DNA from: Schistocephalus solidus
Lineage: Eukaryota > Platyhelminthes > Cestoda > Diphyllobothriidea > Diphyllobothriidae
Direction: 5' to 3'
Length of the DNA stretch: 64,000 bases
Assembly (NCBI GenBank): GCA_017591395.1
Contig: WEDG01002127.1
Location: forward strand, 1 to 64,000
The position numbers were made by a program, and so were the translations under genes. Position 1 is the first letter of the stretch; every line of letters begins with the position of its first letter. Below are positions 54,961 to 64,000 of the stretch, piece by piece. The notes beneath the pieces are model-generated. The model worked only from the letters and a program-made list of their open reading frames with translations. It was not told the origin of the DNA and did no database searches.

Positions 54961-55209
54961 TCTGTCAGGTTCATCGGGTGCATAGGAACCACATATATTA
55001 AGTCAACTTTATGACACTTTATTTAGGGAAATAGGCATTCGCCCTTGAGCTGCCTATTCACATGCGAATATGTCAATAAAATAAACGTTTACAGTAATAA
55101 ATCTGACAAATGGAAATGTAGGGTCATCGATATGTGTGGGCCAGGCGCAAGCTGCCACTGCTGACACAATCTTCATTATATTTACAATAGTTTCTCAGCA
55201 AATGAGTAT

Positions 55210-56849
55210 CTAGTTTGCATTTAAATGTGTCAACAGTTTCTGAAAGGACCACCTCTTCAGAGAGACTATTTCATGCTCCAACGACCCTCTGTGAAAAGGC
55301 GTTCCGGTGGACGTCCATGTGGACCAACTTCCACTGCAGTTTAAAGGGATGACCCCACAGCTGTTCCATCCCAGCCAATTCGAAAAGGTCAGCAAATTCT
55401 AGGGCACCCTAGCGGCCTCTGATAATCCAGTAGGTTTGGATGAGGTCACCACGTATTTGCCTGTAATTGAGAGGAAACAAATCAAGTTCAGCCAGTCTGG
55501 CTTCGTAAGAGAGATGACTAAGATTCTTGACCATCTTTTTAGCCCTCGCCTGCACTCGTTCCAGCTGTAGGTAATCCTTCTTAAACCACAGACGCCAGGC
55601 CTGGACGGCATATTCCAAGTGAGATTTAAACAAATGCCCGTAGGTTTTTCGGGAGAGTTCCTTATCAATCTGCGAAAATCCACGCCTGAGCGCAAATAAT
55701 ACCTATGTCGCGCGTTACCTGCCTTTAAACACTGTGAAGATGGTTTGAGTGAGGAGTTTATTAGAACACCTAGGTCCTTCTGTTCATCAACAATTGAAAA
55801 GGGCTGCCCATTGAGAAGGCATTGGTAGGTATCATCCTCCTCACTGGTCCTTCTGGTACGCAATCTTAGGATCACACACTTTCCAACCTTAACATGTAAG
55901 AGCAGACCATTTGCTTAGACGGTTGAGATCCTCTTGAAGTGCATGCCTATCGGAATCAGATCTGATGACCCTCCATAATTTAACATCGTCTACAAACATG
56001 ACGGCACTGCAAAACAGGTCGTTGACACAGTCGTTGATGTACACTAAGAATAGTAACGGCCCTAAGACGGAGCCTTGAGGGACACCACTTAGAACCGAAG
56101 TAGGTGTTGACTTCGAGGTATCGACACACACAGTTCACAGTCTTCCTGTAAGAAAATCTGCAATCCATGTCAGCAGCATTCCTCTTATTCCAATTTCAGA
56201 TAATTTGTAGATATGACGTTTGTGTGAGACACAGCCAAACGCCTTCTTGAAATCAGTGTAGATGACGTCAACCCTACCATCTTCATCCAATGCCCGAGTC
56301 CACTGCTCTGTGGAGAGCAATAAACTGGAAAGACAGGAGCGATTCAGTCTGAAGCCATGCTGGAGCTCTAAGAGTAATCGGTTTTCCTCAAGGAACTTCA
56401 AGGTCGCCATCTTGATTATTAATTCATTTTTTTACAGCAAATTTAGGTTAGGCTGGCAGGCCTATAATTGTTGACATTAGATCGAGTCCCACTCTTGTAT
56501 ATGAGTATATATTTGCTGCCTTCCATTCAGAAGGCAATTTTTCTGATTCAAATGACGAATCGAATATATGTGCTAGTGGTTTGGATAGTTTGCCGGCCAG
56601 TTCTTTCAAGAACTTTTCCGGTAAATCGTTCGGAACAGATGACTTCGCTTCTTTCAGATTTTGCAGTTCACGTCCCACGAGAGGTTCCGGGAAGAGTATA
56701 TATTTAAGCACTGGACCGGCCTCCAAAACAGCACGGCTGACGTGGTCAAGCTGTAGTTCCGGTTCTCTAGTGAATACAGAGGCAAAGAACCGACCCAAGT
56801 GCTCGGCTTTGTCGCAATTTTCGACGACTTCAACACCATTCCCATCCAT
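55210..56849 (-). pseudogene. LINE reverse transcriptase and C-terminus, group A
   Basis: Pieces in order: NCDKAEHLGRFFASVFTREP and VPNDLPEKFLKELAGKLSKP (56,849-56,448), LLELQHGFRLNRSCLSSLLL and YTDFKKAFGCVSHKRHIYKL (56,410-56,135), LSGVPQGSVLGPLLFLVYIN and VMFVDDVKLWRVI (56,131-55,889), EYAVQAWRLWFKKDYLQLER and VQARAKKMVK (55,633-55,409). Few frameshifts interrupt it; one is near 56,130. Confidence 0.9.
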
Positions 56850-57236
56850 AAGTACTGCGACTGGGTCCTTATTTTTAAATTGACTATTGATATAATGGAC
56901 TTAAATTTAAGGCTTTTTTTTCAGCCTGCTGGATAATTCTTAATTCATTGTTCTTCGTTGCCTGATGGATCATTTTTGACAGCATTTCGTTGTTGACGAA
57001 ATTCCTCGAGATGTTCTGCTGACCCTGTTTCCCTGGATACCTTCCATTTTTATTTTTCTTCTTTAACTTCCTGTTAAGTTCTTTAATTAACCATGCAATG
57101 CGACTAGTCTTCTTTTTCACCTTCACTGGACAAAAGCGTTCAATCAGATCGGGTGAAATCGTTTAAAACGATCGCTGGTCCTCCTCCGGGTTCCCTTTGA
57201 GCAAACAATCCCATTTCACGGACATCAGTTCTCGTT

Positions 57237-58069
57237 TCATCGCGTTTCATTGCACTGGCAATTAAGGGAGTTACCCCACAGCAGCGTACTACGGTAACAT
57301 TTACCGAAGGGTGCCATAGAATACACTTCATCAATGTTAGAGAAGTCCTTCGTAAATATTAGGTCCAGGCAATTGTCTCTCTGGTTCTCTCTAAATCTCG
57401 TTGGTATGTTCACCTTATGTACCAGAAGTTGGTTGAGAGTGATATCCATTAGCATGTTACCGAAGGAAGTTGGCGCACCATCAAATTTCAGATTTACCCA
57501 GTCTATTTAGGTGCGTTAAAATCTCCAGCAACAAGCACCTCCTGACGACTTGCTACTTCCTTGACCAAATGAAAGAGTGACTCATCAGTTTCACTTGGAA
57601 TTTTTGATGGTCTGTCGATCGTCAAGAATTGCAGGTTTTGCGTAAAATCCTTTTTAATCTTTATCCATAGAAATTCATATTCATGGGAAATGGCGTGCGC
57701 TCGTTTGACTGCCGAGTTTCCTGTCATATCGTATATGGACACTCAATCTCCCTGTCTATTTTCTAGGTCTCTTCGAAAGAGCTGGTATCCATCTATTGAA
57801 ACCTCGCTATCTGGGATTTCGGATTTGAGCCATCTTTCCATGATGGCAATGACATCGGGGGTTTGGTCTGAAACTAGTGCCTTGATTTCGTCTATTTTTG
57901 AAAGGAGAATCTGCGCATTGGTATAAAAATATCTCAATTTAGACTGGGTAACTCCTCCATATAGACTTCTGCTCATCTCGTGCGATCGAATGCTCGAGTG
58001 TGTCAGTGCTTTCCAAGACAAACTGATGTCCATCCCGCTCACGCTGAGTTTTAATGAGTGGTTGTCCAC
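57237..58069 (-). pseudogene. LINE endonuclease, group A
   Basis: 58,069-57,743 has GGVTQSKLRYFYTNAQILLS and MERWLKSEIPDSEVSIDGYQ (catalytic TETWL changed to MERWL). 57,742-57,503 has EYEFLWIKIKKDFTQNLQFL and EVLVAGDFNAPK. 57,455-57,237 gives RFRENQRDNCLDLIFTKDFS, then MAPFGKCYRSTLL (SDH lost). It is inactive. Confidence 0.88.
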
Positions 58070-58439
58070 CGCTTGGACAGTTTGAAAACCGTTAGCACTT
58101 CGCTCGTTCTGATCCTGACATTAACATTGCAACTGCACGTACGTAATTGCTTTCTGGACATCGGAAATTTTTCTTGTGCTGAAATTCTTCACAAAACGAC
58201 ATCAAATTGGAATTTGTTTATCACCTCAGTCGACTTGATTAAACAGCCTCTACACCAATAAAAACTGACAACCGCTCAGTGAACCAAAAGTGCAAAACCC
58301 TTTGAAGATCTGAAGTTATCCAGGACCTTTGACCTCTACAAATGGCCGAGTCGTTCTTGAATATTCTTTCTATCTTTTATTGTTTTAAAGCGGTTTTGAA
58401 TTTTTAGGTGGATTTATTGCTCATATTGTTCCTGTTGCA

Positions 58440-59175
58440 GCGTCGTTGGACTTCCGTTTGAAATTTGCTCATCTCCGAGCTTTTGATTTTTGGCCAATAA
58501 TCTGTACCTGAAGTTCGGACTCAACGAAATAAGTTTTCATTGGATCACATATTATCCGAGTTTATCAGGATCAGCCTATAAGTGTTTATAGACATTGTGA
58601 TAGTCAGGCACACGACAATCGATATCGGAATCTTAAAAAAATAGCTAACTCAGCTTCATTCGGATCCTGCCTCCTACGGGCTTCAGAAAACAGTCTCTCT
58701 TAAGGAAAGGTGTCGACATCAGAAAAAACGGATGACCACTTGCAAACTCGCTTCAAAGGCTGCATCGTTCTTTGCTCCATTTAAAAATTCAGTAGTGAAT
58801 TCAGTTCGGAAAAGCGCTTCTTATTGTGCTCAGTAAACTATTCGCTTGATAATTTAAGCTGCTCGTTAAAAAAATTTCTCCTCGTAGAGATCTAGCTGGC
58901 ATTGGTAACGCAAATGTTCATGACCCGACCACGCGAGAAAATTATTCACCGCTTCGGCCGGGATTCGAAACACAAACCTCTCGATTAGCGACCGATGCTC
59001 TTGAACGCTCGGCCACGCCCTGGAAGCCAGCAGACAAAAAAAAGTATGTACACCAAACATAATGACCTCTCCTATCTTTGTAAACCGTTTTCGCTTTCGT
59101 CTGACAAAAACTTACCAGAAATACTCAAGTAACTCTCAGCAGACCGGGAAGAACCACCAAGCAGCAATAATCGCG
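58440..59175 (-). repeat. Long dispersed repeat F with tRNA-Ser-like core, copy 2
   Basis: On the minus strand 58,950-59,021 reads GGGCGTGGCCGAGCGTTCAA, GAGCATCGG, TCGCTAATCGA and box B TTTCGAATCC, a good match to the halves of tRNA-Ser(GCT), including a GCT anticodon-like triplet. The surrounding ~700 bases match 37,610-38,385. The block is not a normal tRNA gene because the acceptor arm does not close. Confidence 0.7.
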
Positions 59176-59282
59176 CGCAGGTAGATTTTCAAAGGCTTAG
59201 TGAAATCTCAAATCTTGAACGTATCTTTTTCGTTTAAACTGTCGTTATTGGCTTAATTTTAGATCAACGTTTTGCATTTCTA

Positions 59283-59570
59283 ACCCTTAATCGTATGCGC
59301 ACACCTGTGGTCTTTGACTTTAACAATAGGTTGAACTATACTTTGTCATATGGTTCACCCGACAAAGCCTCATTTCTTGTTCTAAATGTTTAACGGATTT
59401 ATATGTTTCTTGTTATATTTATTGGTGAAAGTGTTGATAAATGTTTGCATTTTTAGCCTTTAGACAACTACACATACCTGTAGTTGTGATATTTTACAAT
59501 AGTTGGAAATATTCAGTTTCACACTGCTTCACCCGACTTAGCCTCACTTGCCGTCCCTATAAATTCCCGT
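59283..59570. repeat. Imperfect direct repeat of ~110 bp, two copies
   Basis: 59,283-59,395 and 59,457-59,570 share an ACACCTGTGGT / ACACCTGTAGTTGT-like start, TTTTACAATAG or TTTAACAATAG, and a TTCACCCGACAAAGCCTCA / TTCACCCGACTTAGCCTCA string. They are AT-rich and non-coding as far as I can see. Confidence 0.5.
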
Positions 59571-59989
59571 AGAAAACGTAGAATTATAAAGCGCTTACAT
59601 AGATTTTAGGTTAATATTTCAAAAAAATTATCAATTTTCCATTAAAAAGGTTTTTGCAGAGACTATTGTTTTATCATCATATCAACCAGTTTTAAATCTA
59701 TATCAGCATAAATTTATTTTACCCTGCGTATCCTGCGTAGATCGTACTCATATTTTCGACGAAAGATGAAGCCAACAACCTCAATTCGTCGTTAATTACA
59801 TGCCTCGGGACCAAAACGTTGCTTGAATATACCTAGCAGTCTCAACATTGACTCGAATTTACAACCCATAGTTAAAGTTAATCAGCTAGATCTGTCCGCT
59901 TTACAGAACTGCAATGGCTTGATGATGAAGTTTGGATCTATTTTCTATTTACTCGGCAACCTGCTCGATGGTAACATATCTGATGTTCC

Positions 59990-60635
59990 CTCTTAGGATT
60001 GCAGACGTCTCAATTCACTTGTTCACTTGGTCGCCAGCAAGGCTTTGACAGACAGAAACCTAATCATTATTTTCTCCTAAAAAATGCTCCTTTACATAGA
60101 CACCAGTTGACGTTGCTATGGACTTTTTGCACTCGAGTGGTTTCAACTACAAAAAAGTGGAAGCAAAACGCCTCTCTTCGCGTTGCAAGAATCCTCCTGT
60201 TTACGCGAACTGTCACTAGTTTTCTACATTTAGGACACCTTCCAAAACTTTTAGGTGCTGACTCTGTGGAAGCTCTCTTCGGTTCTGATGGCGTTCACGG
60301 ACTCTGAACCCTGTGCCGGACTTCATGCTGAGGGCAATTTTGCTGGCTCTGCAGACCCCAATCGGCTTATTTCTTGGTTGACATCGAACAGCCACTCGCC
60401 GACATACCTGCTGGTGCAGAATACCGGATCCGTAACACTGAATGGAGAAGTTTCTCACCGGGCACCTTTGTTAACGCGTCCCTGTCCTGAACTTTAATTA
60501 CTCAATAAGCTGCAGTTTTTTTCTCCTGAAAACACCTGAAACAACGATCAGGAATGTTTTTCCCTGTCAGCTTGACCCTCTACTTTATATATTTTTTGAC
60601 CTCGCCTGTAAACTGGCAATAAATAAATAAAATAA
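59990..60635 (+). other. Unassigned open region with a poly(A)-signal cluster
   Basis: Two overlapping plus frames of 102 and 80 codons (59,999-60,307 and 60,255-60,497) precede an AATAAATAAATAAAATAAAA string at about 60,621. The local composition is more coding-like than its AT-rich surroundings. AG acceptor-like sites lie at about 59,997 and 60,235. I do not recognise either translation. It could be a terminal exon of a gene lying upstream, or chance. Confidence 0.2.
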
Positions 60636-60676
60636 AAATTGCCTTCAACAGCTGAGGTAGACTCAATCTTTGCTCA

Positions 60677-61600
60677 ATGAGGTCGCACTTCTCGCTATTT
60701 GGAAATGACAAATATTTCCTTTGTCAAGATCTTACACCAATGGAGCGAAGAAATGGGTCCTTCCTATCATCAATTTCTCAACCTGATATTCATAAGTCTG
60801 GTCGTATTTCCAATAACCTGAATACACCGGTTAATTCATCTCCTCCGATGTCCAGTTCAGTCAGCCCCTCCACTCAACCTTCTACTTCGTTTCCCCCGCG
60901 GCCGAATGCTGCAATTTCTGGAGCTTTCAGCCCACCTGGAATATCAGCAACCCCAAAGCATTTATACCATCTAACCCATCTAAAGCACTTAGACTGACAG
61001 CTTCCGCTCTTAAACGCAGTTCTCCAGGCCTCTTCATGAAATTTCCCAAGCCTTATCGCATAAATAACGTTCTTCAAATACAAAATTCGAAATCATCTGA
61101 ATTAAAAGACAGCTTATTTAACCCTCCACAAGCTTTTTCATCCCATAACCCCACGGGTTATCTTATATTCCCAATTATATCACCTTAGACAGGTTGTCCG
61201 AAGGACGTAAATCTAACCCAGACCAAAAAGAAAGAAAGCGTAGTTCTCAGTAATCGCATACTGCCGTCTCTGAAACTAACCAAGCCTCTCAAACAGGCAA
61301 ATAACCCTAATCATGTTAACCGATATACAAGACCCGACTTTCCAGCCCTTCATTATTATAGCTGCTTGCCCTCTCCCACCAGCCTCTATATTTCATCTAA
61401 TTTCCCATCATTCCGTTTTAAATATCAACAGGTATATCCCGGTTTTAACCCTATGGTGGTTCGATACCGGAAAGTTTTATTCCAACATCTTTAAGATATG
61501 CCTCTCCGCCTTTTGTTAATGACGTTCCTTATACAAATCGTTATGGCGCAGTTTTAAGTTACCCTCCAAACCACAATAACTTCCAACTTAATTACCCACC
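60677..61600 (+). pseudogene. Group-B LINE ORF1, Pro/Ser-rich
   Basis: The frame 60,677-60,997 begins MRSHFSLFGNDKYFLCQDLT and is rich in Ser and Pro (SSPPMSSSVSPSTQPSTSFP). Beyond its stop further Pro-rich strings appear in other frames up to the endonuclease. The assignment rests on position before the endonuclease and the similar composition at 45,502-45,798. Confidence 0.5.
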
Positions 61601-61635
61601 TCCAAATTGTTTTTATAAATAACGATAACCCTATT

Positions 61636-62400
61636 TTGGAGACTCGAACTACCCTAGATGTCATATCACTTAATGCTAGATCTGTTATAAATAAGATGGC
61701 CCAACTGCAAGTCATTGCTTTCGAGTTAATGCCTGATGTTTTAGGTGTAACTGAATCTTGGACCCATCCCTTAATTTCCGACTCTTTGCTTGTCATAGAT
61801 AAGTATGATCTCTACTGTCAAGACCGCATCAGCAAGCGTGGTGGTGGCTGTCTTCTTTATATAAAAGCTTTATTTAAGCACTTCCTGTTTGATCTAGATG
61901 ATACATCATTCTCTGATAATTACTCCTTCGCATCTATTATCCTGTCGCCCTGGCAAAAGGCGATTCTCAGATGTATTTACAACCCACCTCATCCATCATC
62001 CGATGATGATGCAAAACTTTGTGAAATTTTTAAATTGGATTCGGAGTCCAATTTCGACATTAAAATAACCACTGGGGATTTTAATTTTCCTGAAATTGAC
62101 TTTATTTTAAACTGTAGTCCACCCAGATTTCAGCCTTTCCTATATATCATTAATTTTTCTAATTGGTCCCAGCTTGCTTGATCTTCAACGAGAGACAAGG
62201 ATATTTTAGACCTGATTTTTATAAAAGACAATGCTCCCTTCTTCGTTGATTTTAAGCAGGGCCTCTTCCAAAGTGACCATACATTATTTCAATGTTGCTT
62301 ACGGATTGTTTCATCGAAAAGGCTAGCACCTTTGGTACCTATCATGCGTTTAACCTCGCAGATATGAGCTTCATTAACCACTTTTTGGACTAATTGGACT
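61636..62400 (+). pseudogene. Group-B LINE endonuclease
   Basis: A 181-codon frame: LDVISLNARSVINKMAQLQV, VLGVTESWTHPLISDSLLVI (catalytic Glu), SKRGGGCLLYIKALF, CIYNPPHPSSDDDAKL and ITTGDFNFPEIDF (Asp-Asn kept), ending NFSNWSQLA at TGA. Past the stop DILDLIFIKDN and QGLFQSDHTLF (Asp-His) follow. This is the best group-B endonuclease in the window. Confidence 0.92.
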
Positions 62401-62939
62401 GGCAGAATCTCTTCTCCATGAACGACGCAGTAAGTCTTTCTGACGTCATGTCAGTCGTTTCAATTAACATCCTGGAATTTGTGCCAACCAAAATTGTCAA
62501 GCCCTACGCTTCGGGAATCCACCATCCCTCACTTTATTTTGCCAAGACTAAAGAAATTGAGGTAGCAGTTAAAAGATCAATATATTAGTTCTTTTTCTGT
62601 ACATCTTAGGATTGCAGAGATTTTTGAATGAGCCTCTAAGATTTAACTTGCATGTGTCAGACAGAGTGAATCTTGCACAATCAGAGAGCAAAACTCTGCA
62701 AAATCTGTTTCTCAACTGTTCCGTAGTCGATCCTCCTCTAAACGAGGTTATGAAATAGCTCCATTACTAACTGAAGCTAAGAACTTCGTTCTCGAAGACT
62801 AACAAGGCAGAATTATTTAGTGCATTCTTCGCAAATCATCTTGCGATGGAATCTTAACTGATTCCGACGCTTCAGGCATCCTCATTCAATGTTATCAGCA
62901 TCATTTATTAACCATAAAACTAATTCGTAAGCATATAAT

Positions 62940-63780
62940 GCGTCTTAAAAAACTCGCACTTTTCGGGGATTGACGGTATTCCAAACTCAGTTATTAAGAG
63001 AGTGCCGAGCTTTCCACGATTGCTTAGCCATATATTCTCAATTTATCTTTTAAACGGATTCTTTCCTGACTCATGGAAGACATCTATTACTCTTCCTGTC
63101 TTCAAGTTGGGATTTCGTTTGGACGTAAATAATTATCGACGCGTTCACAAATCCCTGGCTCTAGCAAAACTTCTTGAAAAAAATGATTTTTAATCAAATT
63201 CTTGACTTTTGTTTAGAAAATAAGCACTCAAGGGACTCGAAATATGGTTTTCTACCTGGAAGATCCTGCGAAGTGTGTCACTTAGCTTTTCTTACCTCAT
63301 CACTTCCCTTCGTAATGAGCAACAGTCAGTGGTTGTAATCTACTTTGACCTGAGCAAAGCCATTGACAAGGTACCACACGGACGTCTTCCGGTGAAACTG
63401 TAAAGCCCTTGGCATCCGGCCTCTTCTCCTTGGCTTCATTGGTTCCTACTAGTCTTACTGCAGCCAATCACGAGTGGTTTTTTTAAGGCACAATTCTTGG
63501 TCTCCTTCTCTTCATCCTGTACAAAAACGAAATTTCAACTTTACTCACAAATTCACACAATTTCGTTAACGCTGAAGACCTCAAGTGCATTTATTTATTT
63601 TCTAAAGACACTGTAAATAGTTGCGTTGATAAAATCAACACTGATATACTTAGGCTCTCACGCTGGATATGTACTTGGCAGATGGAATTTGCTCCATCCA
63701 AGAGCAGTTTCATACTTTTTGGCCCCGCCAAGCTTCCTGGACCCCTAGTATTTCAAAATAGTACTCTTTAGAACGATCAA
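62940..63780 (+). pseudogene. Group-B LINE reverse transcriptase, heavily broken
   Basis: The frame 63,002-63,193 reads PRLLSHIFSIYLLNGFFPDS, WKTSITLPVFKLGFRLDVNN and YRRVHKSLALAKLLEK. Later frames give YGFLPGRSCEVCHLAF (about 63,240), GTILGLLLFILYKNEIS (about 63,485), FVNAEDLKCIYLFSKD (63,562 onward) and WQMEFAPSKSSFILFGPAKL. The motif order is normal, but the active-site Asp pair is altered. Confidence 0.85.
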
Positions 63781-64000
63781 CCATAAAAGACTTAGGTCTA
63801 AGTTACACAAATAAGCTAGCATTATCGCCTCATGCAGATCGAATTTCTGCAAAGTCTGCACAGATATGTTGTTTTATATCACATAATTTCTTCCTTCCGG
63901 AAATAAAGTTAAACCTGTACCTGTATCCTTTACTCGTGCGGCTTTAACTTTAAAGTCGCTGAAGCTAAAAGGTTGTCTTCCCATAGTAAAAATCCGCCTT

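Larger units (their letters stand above)
51360..54968 (+). mobile_element. Group-A LINE, plus-strand arm of an inverted pair
   Basis: ORF1 (51,372-52,450), endonuclease (52,608-53,390) and RT (53,870-54,960), ending abruptly inside WFKKDYL of the C-terminal domain. The minus-strand element at 54,975-58,110 is closely similar (about 85-90 percent where compared, for example 52,611-52,800 against 58,040-57,850), so the two form convergent arms. Many stops are present. An ~80-base deletion removes the SGVPQG block before ADDVKLW. Confidence 0.85.
54975..58110 (-). mobile_element. Group-A LINE, minus-strand arm of an inverted pair
   Basis: Reading the minus strand: endonuclease (58,069-57,237), linker (57,126-56,884), RT (56,849-55,889), C-terminus (55,875-55,210) and a 3' UTR to about 54,975. 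ORF1 is absent (5'-truncated just before the endonuclease). It keeps the whole RT that its partner lacks, with FVDD at the active site. Confidence 0.87.
60660..63800 (+). mobile_element. Group-B LINE, plus strand
   Basis: ORF1 (60,677-61,600), endonuclease (61,636-62,400) and RT (62,940-63,780) are in order. It resembles the minus-strand element at 41,556-45,880 and the endonuclease fragment at 7,325-8,007. The RT is badly broken and the catalytic YADD equivalent reads NAED. The 3' end is not clearly defined before the window ends. Confidence 0.85.

Noticed and set aside
58950..59021. A functional tRNA-Ser gene
   Set aside because: The A box, anticodon region and B box are recognisable, but the acceptor stem does not pair and the block is repeated at 38.2 kb with decay inside a larger repeat. 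It is tRNA-derived, not a tRNA gene.

Overview
The window looks like a repeat-saturated piece of a flatworm genome. A parasitic platyhelminth such as a pseudophyllidean tapeworm or a fluke is most likely. That is an inference from the mix of CR1/Jockey-type LINEs, Penelope-like elements with a GIY-YIG domain, a flatworm-style Gypsy gag-protease-RT relic, a mariner relic and tRNA-derived short repeats, all around an intron-split eukaryotic nuclear gene. There are no bacterial operons, rRNA genes or CRISPR arrays.

I recognise only one host gene: MRPS2 (mitochondrial ribosomal protein uS2m), two exons on the plus strand at 27,368-27,718 and 29,356-29,754, separated by a 1,637-bp intron. It is fully open and joins in phase 0 to give 249 aa. 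It is the only clearly intact gene here.

Layout from left to right. 1-5 kb: mostly unannotated DNA with a foldback carrying two opposed GAAACGTC-type motifs (1,463-1,582). 5-8.8 kb: a dispersed repeat, a tRNA-like SINE, a mariner transposase relic, and three copies of a ~330-bp module next to a LINE endonuclease fragment. 8.7-12.75 kb: the best-preserved LINE (ORF1, endonuclease, RT) with an (AACTG)4 tail. 13.4-16.8 kb: a Penelope-like element split by an inserted LINE 3' end. 17-24.4 kb: a three-level nest, in which a LINE is split by a second LINE, itself split by an 0.86-kb insert. 24.4-29.8 kb: quiet DNA and MRPS2. 29.9-34.6 kb: a cluster of SINE-like repeats, a LINE relic split by a Penelope C-terminal fragment with a hammerhead-like motif, and an (AT)26 tract. 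35.2-37.1 kb: Gypsy-like relic. 37.6-38.4 kb: a long repeat with a tRNA-Ser-like core, repeated at 58.4-59.2 kb. 38.9-58.1 kb: continuous LINE copies in both orientations, including a ~3-kb tail-to-tail inverted pair. 60.7-63.8 kb: another LINE.

The LINEs fall into two main groups. Group A (8.7-12.75, 18.0-23.4, 38.9-41.5, 45.9-58.1 kb) has an RRM-like ORF1, and two copies retain pentanucleotide 3' repeats. Group B (7.3-8.0, 14.9-16.0, 31.5-33.3, 41.6-45.9, 60.7-63.8 kb) has a Pro/Ser-rich ORF1 and a distinct endonuclease. The outer LINE of the 17-24 kb nest is a more distant third type. Every copy has stops, frameshifts or lost catalytic residues, so the LINE proteins cannot be made from these copies as they stand. 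I did not find a clearly new functional system. The most notable signals are the hammerhead-like structures tied to Penelope 3' ends, the 54-bp perfect palindrome, the inverted LINE pair, the internally duplicated ORF1, and an unexplained Cys motif shared by two ORF1 proteins.
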